From an uncultured Pseudomonadales bacterium (GTDB lineage Bacteria > Pseudomonadota > Gammaproteobacteria > Pseudomonadales > Azotimanducaceae), in NCBI GenBank assembly GCA_943787425.1, contig CALSMJ010000003.1, positions 434,001-498,000 on the forward strand: a stretch of 64,000 nucleotides of DNA, in the 5' to 3' direction. The notes beneath the pieces are model-generated. The model was not told the origin of the DNA. It saw only the letters and a list, made by a program, of their open reading frames with translations, and ran no database searches. The translations under genes were made by a program, and so were the position numbers. This document shows positions 44,782-53,679 of this stretch, one piece after another. Position 1 is the stretch's first letter, and every line of letters begins with the position of its first letter.

Positions 44782-46224
44782 TTAATTCAAGTCATGATAA
44801 CCATTTGGGATGGCTGGAAAGCGTGGGTCAGCCTGCCAAGGCAGGGTGTCTGCGGTCTCGAGCAACCAAGCTAGGATGTCGGCTTTCAGGCTTTCAGCAA
44901 TTGCTTCGTGTCCCGTCGCGACGAGTAGGTTATGCGCTTCACCGGGGTCGGCTGTGCGATCATACAGCTCATCGCTTTCATACAAACGGTAGACGTAGGT
45001 ATGGGTTGATGTCCGCAGTGAAATCGCGCGGCCAACCAGCTCGGGTCGCGTTCTCTGAAGCGCCCCTTTTTGCTGGTATTCCCCTTTTGGTTGCTCAAGC
45101 AACGCGGTTTCGTGCAGCGCAAAGCCGCCTTCTGAGAAAGCCCGGTCACGGTGGGCCACCCTCGGATCAGCAAGCGTTGTCATTAAGCTGCGGCCAAAAT
45201 GGGTATGCTTGACCTTAATCTCGGCTGCGGTCAGCAGGGTTGGCAAGATGTCGACCATTTCGGCAAACGTGTCGGTCACTGCGGCTTCGGCGACCCCCGG
45301 GCCTGCGAAGATGACCGGGTTTTGAAGTAGACAGTGGTCGAGACCCGATGGCCACTTTTCAACCAGGCCAAAATCACCTAGGTATTCACCATGGTCGGTT
45401 AAGAACAAGATCAGCGTGTTTTCAAGCTGACCACTGCGCTCTAAGGCTTGCAGGACTCTGCCCAATTGCTCATCGACGCGACTCACCATCGCGTAGTAAA
45501 CCCGAGTTATTTCTTGCCATAGCGCAAGGGGCACATCGCGGCCGTAAGCCGCTCGAAGGGCTTGATGAAACTGGGGCTTGCCGGCTCTGGGTGGTTGTGG
45601 CGCTGGAAACTGCTTTGGGTCGAATCGGTTGTACCATTTGGACTCTGCCTCAAACGGTAGGTGCGGAAAAATTAAGGGCATCCAGAGGCACCAAGGCCCC
45701 TTTGGATCCTGGGCCAGCCAGTCGATCGCGGTTTGCGTGCAGGCTTCATCGAAATCAAGCCAGTTCTCAGCGCCGGCACGACGGCCATGATAGAACAGGT
45801 TGTACTCAAGGGATCCCCGGGGGTATTGCGGCCCCATGCTCATCTCTTGCTTCTTGGGCTTCACCGTCCAGCCGCAAAAGTGGGTTGACGCCTCGGTAAC
45901 ACCGGGTGCAAAGACGTCACCGCGCGCGCCTGCCCAGGCCACCTGATACCCTCCGGTTTTTAAATAGTGCAGCAAGTTGGGTTCCCCGGGTTGGATCAGG
46001 TGGGTAAGGGAACGATGACCGTGTGTGTGCGGATACCAACCCGTCATTAAATTAACCCGGGAGGGGCTGCAAACAGGATGGTTGGAATAGAAGTTCTGAA
46101 ATCGAGTGCCGCGCTGAGCCAGGGCATCGATGTTAGGCGTTTGGGCCAGTGGATTGCCAAAGCAACCGATTGCATCTGCTCGAAGTTGATCCGGCATAAA
46201 TATCAAAATATTAGGTCGCGACAT
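44782..46224 (-). CDS. Type I sulfatase (arylsulfatase/choline sulfatase-like)
   Basis: Alkaline phosphatase-fold sulfatase of about 480 residues. RPNILIFMPDQLRADAIG contributes metal ligands; C54 in HPVCSPSRVNLMTGW is the Cys converted to formylglycine. THGEYLGDFGLVEKWPSG has the typical metal-site Asp-His. No signal peptide is seen, so it is probably cytoplasmic, as for choline sulfatase-like enzymes. ATG at 46224 is preferred to the TTG at 46230. No formylglycine-generating enzyme is in the window. The substrate is a sulfate ester of unknown kind. The 299 bases between it and the glutathione synthetase gene hold no recognised gene. Confidence 0.88.
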   Translation of the reverse strand: MSRPNILIFMPDQLRADAIGCFGNPLAQTPNIDALAQRGTRFQNFYSNHPVCSPSRVNLMTGWYPHTHGHRSLTHLIQPGEPNLLHYLKTGGYQVAWAGARGDVFAPGVTEASTHFCGWTVKPKKQEMSMGPQYPRGSLEYNLFYHGRRAGAENWLDFDEACTQTAIDWLAQDPKGPWCLWMPLIFPHLPFEAESKWYNRFDPKQFPAPQPPRAGKPQFHQALRAAYGRDVPLALWQEITRVYYAMVSRVDEQLGRVLQALERSGQLENTLILFLTDHGEYLGDFGLVEKWPSGLDHCLLQNPVIFAGPGVAEAAVTDTFAEMVDILPTLLTAAEIKVKHTHFGRSLMTTLADPRVAHRDRAFSEGGFALHETALLEQPKGEYQQKGALQRTRPELVGRAISLRTSTHTYVYRLYESDELYDRTADPGEAHNLLVATGHEAIAESLKADILAWLLETADTLPWQADPRFPAIPNGYHDLN

Positions 46225-46378
46225 GGACAATGACCAAATCGTAAACGGATAAAACTACCATGCTTCGGACTTAAACAAACGGGTTTTAGGATGGATGGTG
46301 CAATGACAGCTGCGCTTGGACAGGACGCTTTGGGAATCTGCTACAACCTTTGTTGATAATTTTTCGGCGAAGGTTAGG

Positions 46379-46963
46379 ATGCAGACTATGACCGCAGAAT
46401 TTTGTTTCGCATTCAGCCATAAACGGATAGCAAGGCAAGCCGCCGAAGCCTTTGGCGGCTGTTTGTTTGAGGACGTTAAGGACCGGCCGCAACATGAGCC
46501 CTTTGCAGCGCTGTTGTGTACAAATCATCCGGATTTAACGGCGCTCTTATCGGTTGCGGATGTTGGCGCCTACCGGGTGGATCGACGTGTGATGAAGGCG
46601 AGAGATACGTTAAATCCTGTCGGGCAGCAGCCGGGCGCGATCGGTATTTTTACCTTGGTGGCGAATTCGAAGTTGGGTCATGATGCAGCGGACCAACACT
46701 GGCGCGACCGGCATACGCCATTGGCTTTGTCGATCCATCTGGCGATGACCCATTACACGCAATTGAGTGTGCAGCATCGGTATAAAGGACCGGTTTGGGA
46801 TGGTTTTGCACTCTGCGGTTTTGAGTCGATTGAAGACCTTGAAACCCGGTTTTTTGCAACCGAGGCAGGCGCTCGATTGATCGCTCAGGACGTGAGTCGT
46901 TTTGCGGACACGCAGGCCAGTCCGCGGCGCGTCGTCGTCCAGGAAACCCGCTTCAAGGTATAA
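46379..46963 (+). CDS. EthD-like dimeric alpha/beta barrel protein
   Basis: Contains HWRDRHTPLALSIHLAMTHY, the core motif of EthD-family proteins, followed by GFALCGFESIEDLETRFF. EthD proteins have a ferredoxin-like fold and are often found with P450s or ring-modifying enzymes in degradation pathways; EthD itself is required in ETBE breakdown by CYP249. The start could be ATG at 46379, at 46388 or further upstream at 46316. It may be the second half of a two-unit protein, since the first 100 residues resemble another ferredoxin-like unit. A P450 gene lies about 570 bases downstream on the other strand. Confidence 0.7.
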   Translation: MQTMTAEFCFAFSHKRIARQAAEAFGGCLFEDVKDRPQHEPFAALLCTNHPDLTALLSVADVGAYRVDRRVMKARDTLNPVGQQPGAIGIFTLVANSKLGHDAADQHWRDRHTPLALSIHLAMTHYTQLSVQHRYKGPVWDGFALCGFESIEDLETRFFATEAGARLIAQDVSRFADTQASPRRVVVQETRFKV

Positions 46964-47207
46964 CCGGCGTTTGAGGCCTGCACTGCAAAGCCAATCCAGT
47001 TTTATCGGCGTTGGGGTAGCTCGGCTTTAATGCAGGGTTGCGTCCTGCGGTGTCCCTTTACCCACCCCCTGCTTCTGGCGAGTTAGAAGTATCCTGTGAT
47101 CGGGTGCTTCAGCGTCGTAAGCGCGGTTGCGGTGCTTCTTTGCGGACCTAGCAATTGAGCGGCGCGTCGAAGGTCTCGCCAGCGCGGCCAGCTTGCCGCA
47201 TTAAACG

Positions 47208-47435
47208 ATGACCAACGGCCGGATTAATCAGGATAATTTTGATTAGTATCGAGTCATGCGCATCGGCGCGACGCCGGAGATTGCGGTTCATTTTATTCAA
47301 AGTGATTATCAGTCGACCGGATTCGGCGAGCCGGCGCTACCACCGGCGGTTACCAATGCGATATTTGCCGCCACAGGTCAACGCATTCGGTCAATGCCGC
47401 TCAGTCAAGAAGGGTTTACCCTAGTGGAGGGCTGA
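47208..47435 (+). pseudogene. C-terminal remnant of an IorB-type molybdopterin dehydrogenase
   Basis: Frame 3 reads TNGRINQDNFD, a TAG at 47244, then [40 protein letters not shown] and [14 protein letters not shown] to the stop at 47433. This is the end of isoquinoline 1-oxidoreductase beta subunit-type xanthine dehydrogenases, which read [30 protein letters not shown]. The remaining 650 or more residues are missing and one stop interrupts the frame, so it is a dead relic. It is a different subfamily from the CoxL-like gene at 38913. The preceding 245 bases (46964-47207) show nothing else. Confidence 0.65.
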
Positions 47436-47531
47436 GGGCGCTCGAAAAAACCGCGGCGTCCCACGACCTCTTTTAAGGCCTTGGGTTGTACAGCGTTTAT
47501 TGAGTCGCCGCGCTCTAGATCGGGCCTCGCG

Positions 47532-48836
47532 CTATTTGCGAACCACTCGAACGGGCAGATGGGTATACCCTTTCACAAAGGATGATAAGGTGCGGCTCGG
47601 TTCGGCAAGAACCTCGATTTCCTCAAATCGGACTAAGATTTCTTCCCAGAGAATACGGAGCTGCAGTTCTGCTAGCCGATTGCCCATGCAGCGATGGATG
47701 CCAAAGCCGAAGGAAAGGTGTTGCCGCGCGTTGCTGCGCTCGATGTCGAGTTGCTCCGGCGCTGAAAAAACGCTGGTGTCTCGATTGCCTGATGCATACC
47801 ACATTAACAGTTGATCGCCTGCCAAAATGGATTTGTCGCCGATGGTGCAATCTTTTTTGGCGGTTCGGCGCATGTAGGCTAGCGGTGTTTGCCAACGAAT
47901 GACTTCGGCCACCATATTGGGAATGAGGGCAGGGTTTTGTTTGAGTTTCTGGAGTTGATCTGGAAACTTGTTGAGGGCGTAGACGCTGCCGGACATCGTG
48001 TTTCGTGTGGTGTCATTACCGCCCACAATCAACAAGAGTAAATTCCCGAGATATTCCAACGGCGGCATGTCCCGAGTCTCGGCCCCATGTGCCAGCATCG
48101 AGACGAGATCGTCTCCTGGGTTTTGGGTACGCTCGTCTTTTAGGCGATTGAAATAGGCCAGACACTCTAATAGTTCTTCGCGCCGTTGCTCCATAGATTC
48201 GATAATGCCGCCCGGTTGGGGGATGGCGAACGTAATGTCAGACCAGCGCGTTAATTTCCGGCGGTCCTCGAACGGAAAATCGAATAAAGTCGCCAGCATC
48301 ATCGTGGTCAGTTCAATCGACACCGTATCCACCCAATCAAAGGGCTCGTTTTCTGGCAGGCTGTCTAAGATGCTCTGGGTACGCGATCGAATCAGAGGTT
48401 CTAAATTGACTAAATTTCGCGGGGCAACGGATCCCGTCACGGTTTTGCGTTGAACATCGTGGATAGGGGGGTCCATGGCAATAAAGGTCGAAATATTGAG
48501 CGCGCCTTCAGGTAACTCGGTGCCAACCGGAAAACCAAGCGTAATACCGTTAGCCGATGAAAACGTTTCCCAGTCCGAATCAACCTGTTTGATGTCTTCA
48601 TAACGGGTGAGAGACCAGAAGCGCCCGGCGAGTTCGGTTTCATTGAAATGGACGGGATCCTCAGCACGTAAACGATCGAAGTATTCTTCCCAACGGTTCT
48701 CGCTAAACAGTCTAGGGTTAACGGGCAGGATATCGGCTATCGGCACCTCAGAAGCTGGGGGAATGGGATTGACTTGCTCAACGCCCGCGGCGCTGGGCAT
48801 GGCGCCAATAGTGGACGGGTTTTGCGGCTGCGCCAT
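47532..48836 (-). CDS. Cytochrome P450
   Basis: Bacterial soluble P450 of 434 residues. The haem-binding loop is FGFGIHRCMGN with C383; the I-helix oxygen-activating motif is LIVGGNDTTRNT; the ExxR region is EQLDIERSNARQ in part and EVIRWQTPLAYMRRTA lies in the K-helix area. AAGGAGCC precedes the ATG. The PLAYMRRTA and GNDTTRN motifs resemble P450s acting on sterol side chains, terpenes or alkyl chains (CYP125/CYP142/CYP153-like neighbourhoods); this is inference. It is divergent from an SDR of the beta-oxidation type. No ferredoxin is in the window. Confidence 0.9.
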   Translation of the reverse strand: MAQPQNPSTIGAMPSAAGVEQVNPIPPASEVPIADILPVNPRLFSENRWEEYFDRLRAEDPVHFNETELAGRFWSLTRYEDIKQVDSDWETFSSANGITLGFPVGTELPEGALNISTFIAMDPPIHDVQRKTVTGSVAPRNLVNLEPLIRSRTQSILDSLPENEPFDWVDTVSIELTTMMLATLFDFPFEDRRKLTRWSDITFAIPQPGGIIESMEQRREELLECLAYFNRLKDERTQNPGDDLVSMLAHGAETRDMPPLEYLGNLLLLIVGGNDTTRNTMSGSVYALNKFPDQLQKLKQNPALIPNMVAEVIRWQTPLAYMRRTAKKDCTIGDKSILAGDQLLMWYASGNRDTSVFSAPEQLDIERSNARQHLSFGFGIHRCMGNRLAELQLRILWEEILVRFEEIEVLAEPSRTLSSFVKGYTHLPVRVVRK

Positions 48837-48859
48837 GATAGGCTCCTTGATCAGGTTTG

Positions 48860-48893
48860 GCCTTGAGATGGGTCATAACCGTGCCCTCAAGGC
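48860..48893. promoter_or_regulatory. Inverted repeat upstream of the P450 gene
   Basis: GCCTTGAG (48860-48867) and CTCAAGGC (48886-48893) are perfect inverted copies with an 18-base spacer, 24 bases upstream of the P450 start, in the 428-base divergent region shared with the SDR gene. It could be an operator or a leader hairpin. The rest of the divergent region holds TTGACA (49164-49169) oriented towards the SDR gene, but no convincing -10. Confidence 0.35.
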
Positions 48894-49264
48894 GTTTCGT
48901 TGGCAAATCCTACAGGAAATTCCAGGGCTTGCGAATGTGTCGCTTGCTCATAATCAGTAAGAGCTGGTTTTTTAAGCGCACTTTTCAAGGTCAGCGGTAA
49001 AGTTCTGCGCTGAATCAAGTCAGCCAGCTTATATTGCTCGGTCAAGACACACCAGAGGTCAGTTCTCCCGTTACCGCACTGACCGGGTTGACTCGGCGCC
49101 AAGCGGCGAATCAACGACGGCATGATCGAGCCGAAACCGGAAAAGGATCAGCTTTAAAATCTGTTGACAGAGGATACAGGGAAAAATCGTAGCAAATCTG
49201 TTCAGATCACAACGGTGGGCCCGGTTCGTGATAATCTTCTGGGGTCAAATTGAGGAGACGTAGG

Positions 49265-50149
49265 ATGCCAATTATTGAAAACAGTGAGTTTGAAAATAAA
49301 GTTGTTGTGATCACAGGCGCGGGCAACGGTCTGGGTCGGTCGCATGCGATTGAATACGCCAAGCGCGGCGCAAAGGTCGTTGTGAATGATCTTGGCGGTA
49401 GTGTTGATGGGAGTGGTGCCGGTGACGCCGCCGATCAAGTCGTCGCAGAACTTCAGGCGATGGGCGCTGAGGCGGTTGCGAATAAGGCGTCTGTCTCGGA
49501 TCCCGACGGCGCTGAGAGTATCATTCAATCGGCGCTTGATGCCTTTGGCCGCATCGATATCTTGGTGAATAACGCGGGCATTTTAAGGGATCGGTCCTTC
49601 AAAAAAATGACACTTTCTGATTGGGATCTGGTCCTTCAGGTTCATTTGTCTGGCACGGCCTATGTTACCCGGGCGGCGTGGCCGCATATGAATGAACAGG
49701 GTTATGGCCGGATTGTGTTGACCAGTTCAAGCTCTGGAATTTACGGTAATTTTGGTCAAGCCAACTATGGTGCCGCCAAAATGGGCATGCTCGGGTTAAT
49801 GAATGTTTTAGCGCTTGAAGGCGCTAAAAATAATGTGCGGGTCAATACGTTAGCGCCGGCTGCTGCAACGCGAATGATTTCGACCATCCCGGGCCGAAAT
49901 ATCGATCCAGATAGTCCGCCCCCAGAGTCAGCGCCAAAGCTTGTTAGCCCCGCCGTTTTGTTTATGACCAGCGATGAGGCGCCCACGGGTGCGGTGATTA
50001 ATGCCGGTGGTGGCCGATATTATCGGGCTCAGATTTTCGTGAATGATCCGATTGATCTGGGGGTTGAGGCGACCTTCGAAGACCTGATGGCCAATACTGA
50101 GTCTCTGATGGATATGAGTCAGGCCAAGCCAAAAACGGGTGGCGTTTAA
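49265..50149 (+). CDS. SDR-family oxidoreductase, MFE-2/17-beta-HSD4-like dehydrogenase
   Basis: Classical-type short-chain dehydrogenase, about 294 residues. NAD-binding motif VVITGAGNGLGRSHAIEYAK, NAG motif ILVNNAGILRDRSF, and catalytic Ser, Tyr and Lys in TSSSSGIYGNFGQANYGAAK. The NDLGGSVDGSG segment and the RDRSFKKM motif are typical of the (3R)-hydroxyacyl-CoA dehydrogenase unit of peroxisomal multifunctional enzyme type 2. GGAGACGTAGG before ATG 49265 fixes the start. Divergence from the P450 suggests a shared role in side-chain or fatty-acid-like degradation, which is inference. Confidence 0.88.
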   Translation: MPIIENSEFENKVVVITGAGNGLGRSHAIEYAKRGAKVVVNDLGGSVDGSGAGDAADQVVAELQAMGAEAVANKASVSDPDGAESIIQSALDAFGRIDILVNNAGILRDRSFKKMTLSDWDLVLQVHLSGTAYVTRAAWPHMNEQGYGRIVLTSSSSGIYGNFGQANYGAAKMGMLGLMNVLALEGAKNNVRVNTLAPAAATRMISTIPGRNIDPDSPPPESAPKLVSPAVLFMTSDEAPTGAVINAGGGRYYRAQIFVNDPIDLGVEATFEDLMANTESLMDMSQAKPKTGGV

Positions 50150-50401
50150 TCTTTGAGGGTTACCTGCTCGGTGATGACGGCCCTCGGGCTTAAAAGCGCG
50201 TTGTGGTCCCGCCGTCACCGAGGGCTTACTCAAAGTGGGTTTTGTGTAGGCGGTCAAGTCGCGCCTGGGTTCAGTAAAGCCCATTAGCTTGGATAAGGCT
50301 TGGCATTTGGGGTCCCGGTCGAGTTGCCGGAGAAAGCGCGTGGGGACGGGTGTGTCGTTTTGGCACTTTGTGCGCATCGCAGCAGAAATGGTGATGATGA
50401 A

Positions 50402-51280
50402 ATGACTTGGAATCAACGAGGTTTGGCTTTTTTGTGCTTCGCTGTAATGGCCCTAGGCTTTTACGCCAACGGCGGGGTTTATGTCACGCCGCATAACATT
50501 ATTGTCTTGCTCGCTTTTTTATTGCCGTTTGCAATGTTAGGGACGTATTGTCGCTTGGGGCTCAAAATGCCTTTAGCGCTTTTCTTCAGATTTGTACCGT
50601 TACCTTTCGGATTGCTGCTTTCCGCTTTCTTTATATCCGTTGGATTACGTTATGAGCATCCTTTTGTGCTCGGTGGTTTAATTGCCGCGCTCGCAGGAGG
50701 GTGCTTGGCGATGGCGGGCATTAATCTCAAGCCTGAGGCGGTTCGGATGTTTGCAAGGCCAAGGCTGTTGTCATTGGTTGCGGTGCTAGGGCTTGCACTG
50801 CTGATGCCACTCGGTATTGTTTTGTGGTCTTTGGAGCGCGCGGCGTTGAGCCATTTTTGGGCGCCCATTAACCTTGGCATTGCTGTTGCGGCCTTTGGGA
50901 CCATTTATTTTGCGATAGAATCTAAACAGTCGCCCCTTGATCGGGCGCAGTCGGCTAGCCTGAATGCGGTCTTGTTAATCACGGGTTTTTTAGTCTATGA
51001 GTATTTTGTCGGCCTCGCGCGCGTTGAATTTTCAGAATGGACCGCCATATTGACCGCCCAAAACGTATTAACCTTAGTGGCGTCGTTTGCCATCTACTTT
51101 GTGGTGGTGTTTGTATCGATCTGCCATAACCAAATTCATCAGCTGCCGACGCGGCATTGGCATTTGGTTGAAACCTTTTTGTTTTTTGTTTTTATGGTCA
51201 TTGCCCCGGAGAGCATTCTCGAGCTTGAGGTGGATCAGATGCGTCAAGATGATCTTGATCAAATCAGTGGGAGCCAATAA
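50402..51280 (+). CDS. Polytopic membrane protein of unknown function
   Basis: From ATG 50402, about 292 residues with eight or so hydrophobic segments (for example LAFLCFAVMALGFYANGGVY, IIVLLAFLLPFAMLGTY, LLSLVAVLGLALLMPLG, FAIYFVVVFVSICHN and HLVETFLFFVFMVI), ending in a short acidic cytoplasmic tail. No transporter or enzyme signature is recognised; a partly repeated layout suggests a DoxX- or heme-copper-assembly-like bundle, but this is not supported by motifs. The frame is open upstream to 50300 without hydrophobic sequence. It sits after the SDR gene with a 250-base gap. Confidence 0.65.
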   Translation: MTWNQRGLAFLCFAVMALGFYANGGVYVTPHNIIVLLAFLLPFAMLGTYCRLGLKMPLALFFRFVPLPFGLLLSAFFISVGLRYEHPFVLGGLIAALAGGCLAMAGINLKPEAVRMFARPRLLSLVAVLGLALLMPLGIVLWSLERAALSHFWAPINLGIAVAAFGTIYFAIESKQSPLDRAQSASLNAVLLITGFLVYEYFVGLARVEFSEWTAILTAQNVLTLVASFAIYFVVVFVSICHNQIHQLPTRHWHLVETFLFFVFMVIAPESILELEVDQMRQDDLDQISGSQ

Positions 51281-51492
51281 CCCGGGGAGGACCTGTTTTC
51301 TCGCGTTGGAGGATTGGGTCTTTGAGGCGCCCCTTATCATCGCTCCCTAGGGCGTGGTTCTGATTTGCGTTAGTATCGTGACAAACCGAGCGGCGCGGGC
51401 CATGGCAGAGCGACGCAACCTGTACACGAAACGCTCAAACGTTATCTCATTCATCAAGGTTCAACTTAATTTAGTGTAAGGAAAAATCCGCA

Positions 51493-51699
51493 ATGTCGAA
51501 AAAGACCTATATTCATCTAGAGGATAGTGAAGCTGCCGTGCTCCAGGTCGCCTCGCGAATTTACGCCGCTTACTTAACCAGTATGGAATTGACCGATCGA
51601 ACAAACCACACTGCATTGATGCGCCAAGCCATGGAGGCAGCCATTGAGATGGCGGAAATGGCGGATGAGATGGTGATTTCTGATCTAGAGCGGCGTTAA
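51493..51699 (+). CDS. Small helical protein, unknown function
   Basis: 68 residues, MSKKTYIHLEDSEAAVLQVA at the start and a Met/Glu-rich amphipathic second half (AMEAAIEMAEMADEM). TAAGGAAAA precedes the ATG by a proper distance and the composition is coding-like. No family is recognised. It is preceded by a 210-base gap and followed by a decayed YbjQ-type gene on the other strand. Confidence 0.6.
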   Translation: MSKKTYIHLEDSEAAVLQVASRIYAAYLTSMELTDRTNHTALMRQAMEAAIEMAEMADEMVISDLERR

Positions 51700-51800
51700 T
51701 CTGGTTGATTTAGCGCTCTGATGCGCCGCGCGCTGTGCTGGCGCGATGAGTCCGATGCCAGTTGAACAGCGGGCCCTACGCGAGCAGTTTGGCGGCGCCA

Positions 51801-52010
51801 TTAATGACCAACTGTTTTCGAAAAACGAACGTTCACTACCGCGTCTGCTCCCAAGCCTTCGGCGTCTACAATCATTCGATTTAAAGCGTGTTCACCCACT
51901 TCTGCGATGCGCTTGGTGTATTCCAATATTTCGCCGCCCATCAGCATTCGGATGATCGCAATGACCGCTCTGCCCAAATGCCGGGCTTGAATCGTGTTGT
52001 GGCTCACCAA
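51801..52010 (-). pseudogene. YbjQ/DUF74 heavy-metal-binding-like protein, decayed at both ends
   Basis: Reads SHNTIQARHLGRAVIAIIRM, LMGGEILEYTKRIAEVGEHA and NRMIVDAEGLGADAVVNVRF, the core of the YbjQ (DUF74) family, which forms pentamers of unknown function. The usual first 25 residues are absent (an in-frame TGA lies a few codons upstream). At the end, the expected NGGAKLLA segment follows in another frame, so the stop at 51801 is caused by a frameshift. Possible starts are TTG 52010 and GTG 52007. Probably non-functional, or affected by indels. Confidence 0.6.
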
Positions 52011-52168
52011 TCCTAAGGTTGCTTGGGCCGGGCGGTTTTTAAGGTCGCTTCAAGCGCTGACGAGGCGGCGGGTCGTAGAGACGCAGTGCTCGGTTACCGT
52101 TGCCTTGCGGTGGATCACCACGCGGCGCTTGGGGGCTGATCGGTGTTGCTGCGGCGAACAAGGCTGCT

Positions 52169-52624
52169 TTAGGGTGCAAGGCTCGACCGCGCTTGAATTC
52201 CCCAACGACCATTCTGCTCCGTTACGATGTAAAGCGATCGATAGCGCCCAATGGTTTGACCCTCGGCATTTCGGCGTTCAAATTCGGTATCAATGTGAAC
52301 TTTGGTGTCGGATGAAAGGGTAATGGTGCGTTGCGTCCAAAGCGAGTGGTCCCAACCTGTGGCCTGCAATGCAGAAAAGACCGAACGATTTTGAAAGGCC
52401 GTTGGCGTGTCATAAATGTTCACCTGGCTGCTGGCAAATCGAACATGAGGGTAGTGCAAGGTTTCTGACCAGGACTTGAGGTCTTGACGATTAAACGCGG
52501 CCATAAAACGATCTAGGGTTGCCAGCGCCTGGGCCTCAGGGGTCGCGGCATCGGTTTGGCTGACCGCTGGAATGGTGATGATTAGGGTCAAAAACAGCAT
52601 CGAGAGCCGCCGAAGTTGATTCAT
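52169..52624 (-). CDS. Secreted SnoaL/NTF2-like protein
   Basis: ATG at 52624 after GGAGG starts a signal peptide (LSMLFLTLIITIPAVSQTDA). The mature part is NTF2-like: ALATLDRFMAAFNRQDLKSW, SETLHYPHVRFA, GWDHSLWTQRTITL and VHIDTEFERRN. Such secreted SnoaL-like proteins in marine Proteobacteria have no assigned role. It stands alone, convergent with nothing obvious. The His-Pro-His of LHYPHVRF is a conserved patch in this group. Confidence 0.7.
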   Translation of the reverse strand: MNQLRRLSMLFLTLIITIPAVSQTDAATPEAQALATLDRFMAAFNRQDLKSWSETLHYPHVRFASSQVNIYDTPTAFQNRSVFSALQATGWDHSLWTQRTITLSSDTKVHIDTEFERRNAEGQTIGRYRSLYIVTEQNGRWGIQARSSLAP

Positions 52625-52786
52625 GACCATGACCTCCAGTTTGATTGCTGAGCCGTAATTGTAGCGCAGGAGGGTGAGGGCTTGTGATCAATCGAGCCAT
52701 TTGTCGGGTACCCCTAAAAACAGTTGATAAAGCGCGTCAATGTGGCACATTAACACCGGGATGAGACAAGGTTTGGAGGCAGCGGC

Positions 52787-52963
52787 GTGTCTGAAAAGGT
52801 CATTTCGTTCGAAGGCTCAAAAGGCGCGCATATCGAGGCCAAAAAGCGCGAAAAATTTGCAGCGATGAAAAAGGCGTTCCAAGCCGCTCGAGAACAGGGA
52901 AAACCCAAAGCAGCGACCGGTAGCAAGAACACAAAAGGTAGGAAGCCAAAAAAGAAACGTTAG
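52787..52963 (+). CDS. Small lysine-rich protein (58 residues)
   Basis: GTG at 52787 with GGAGG seven bases upstream opens a frame of 58 codons to TAG at 52961: EKVISFEGSKGAHIEAKKRE, FAAMKKAFQAAREQGK, then a Lys/Arg-rich tail ending KPKKKR. The regular ribosome binding site, the amphipathic helix and the extreme basic tail support a real gene, perhaps a nucleic-acid-binding or ribosome-associated protein. No family is recognised. The next gene starts 59 bases later in the same direction. Confidence 0.55.
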   Translation: MSEKVISFEGSKGAHIEAKKREKFAAMKKAFQAAREQGKPKAATGSKNTKGRKPKKKR

Positions 52964-53021
52964 GTTTTCAAGGATTAAACCGTGAGTAAAAACAGACTCG
53001 CATCGTTCGTGTTTAAACGGC

Positions 53022-53636
53022 GTGGCATCATTGCACAAGCAATCTAAGGTTCGCACCCTCCTGGATCGTCTGATTTCGGAGCTGGAGATGACGATCATCG
53101 TAGCGCTTGGTTACGTCGCTGCGATGGCCACGGTGTTTTATGTGTTCCGGGTCGTACAAAATAATCTGAATGATCACCCCATGTTAGCCTTTACGAGTCT
53201 CATTTTTCTGCCTCATGGCATTAGAATTCTTGCAGCGTATTTGGTTGGGGTGCGATCGATCATCCCGTTGGCGATCGGCGCGCTGTTGAGCAAATCTTTG
53301 GGTTTAGATGCGGGCGGGTATCCGCTGGCGATGATGATTCCAGGCGTCGTTTGCGGTTATCTTTCGTTTAAAATATTTGAGTTTTCTGGTGCTGATTTTA
53401 AGCCCGGGTTTGGCTCAGTACGACAATGGCGAGGCCTTGTCTTGGTGAGTTTCCTGGCGGCACTGATCAATGGTTTAGGCATTGTTATCATTTCGGTGAT
53501 GAGCGGCCTGGATGAAAATGAGGTGTTGCCACGCTTATTTGGCTATGTGGTGGGTGACACGGTTGGCGCTTTTGTCTTGCTGTGGGGCATGATGCGGCTC
53601 GGCCGACTTTACCGGTACAAAGTAAATGCGAAATGA
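53022..53636 (+). CDS. Integral membrane protein, MASE1-like layout
   Basis: About six hydrophobic segments: IVALGYVAAMATVFYVFRVV, LAFTSLIFLPHGIRILAAYL, SIIPLAIGALLSKSLGL, YPLAMMIPGVVCGYLSF, LVLVSFLAALINGLGIVII and LFGYVVGDTVGAFVLLWGMM. The FLPHGIRILAAYLVGVRS segment and the order of helices recall MASE1 sensor membrane domains, but no signalling domain is attached. The start could be GTG 53022 or ATG 53088, which has GGAG just before it. Function unknown. Confidence 0.65.
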   Translation: MASLHKQSKVRTLLDRLISELEMTIIVALGYVAAMATVFYVFRVVQNNLNDHPMLAFTSLIFLPHGIRILAAYLVGVRSIIPLAIGALLSKSLGLDAGGYPLAMMIPGVVCGYLSFKIFEFSGADFKPGFGSVRQWRGLVLVSFLAALINGLGIVIISVMSGLDENEVLPRLFGYVVGDTVGAFVLLWGMMRLGRLYRYKVNAK

Positions 53637-53679
53637 TGACGTCTGTTATGGCGGCATTGTCTAAAGCACTGGTGGCCTA

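Noticed and set aside
11691-47246. TAG codons inside recognisable frames (11691, 11745, 47244) as a sign of stop-codon reassignment
   Set aside because: Several intact genes end with TAG (4570, 5892, 52961 and others), and the interrupted genes are fragments, so decay is the simpler reading.
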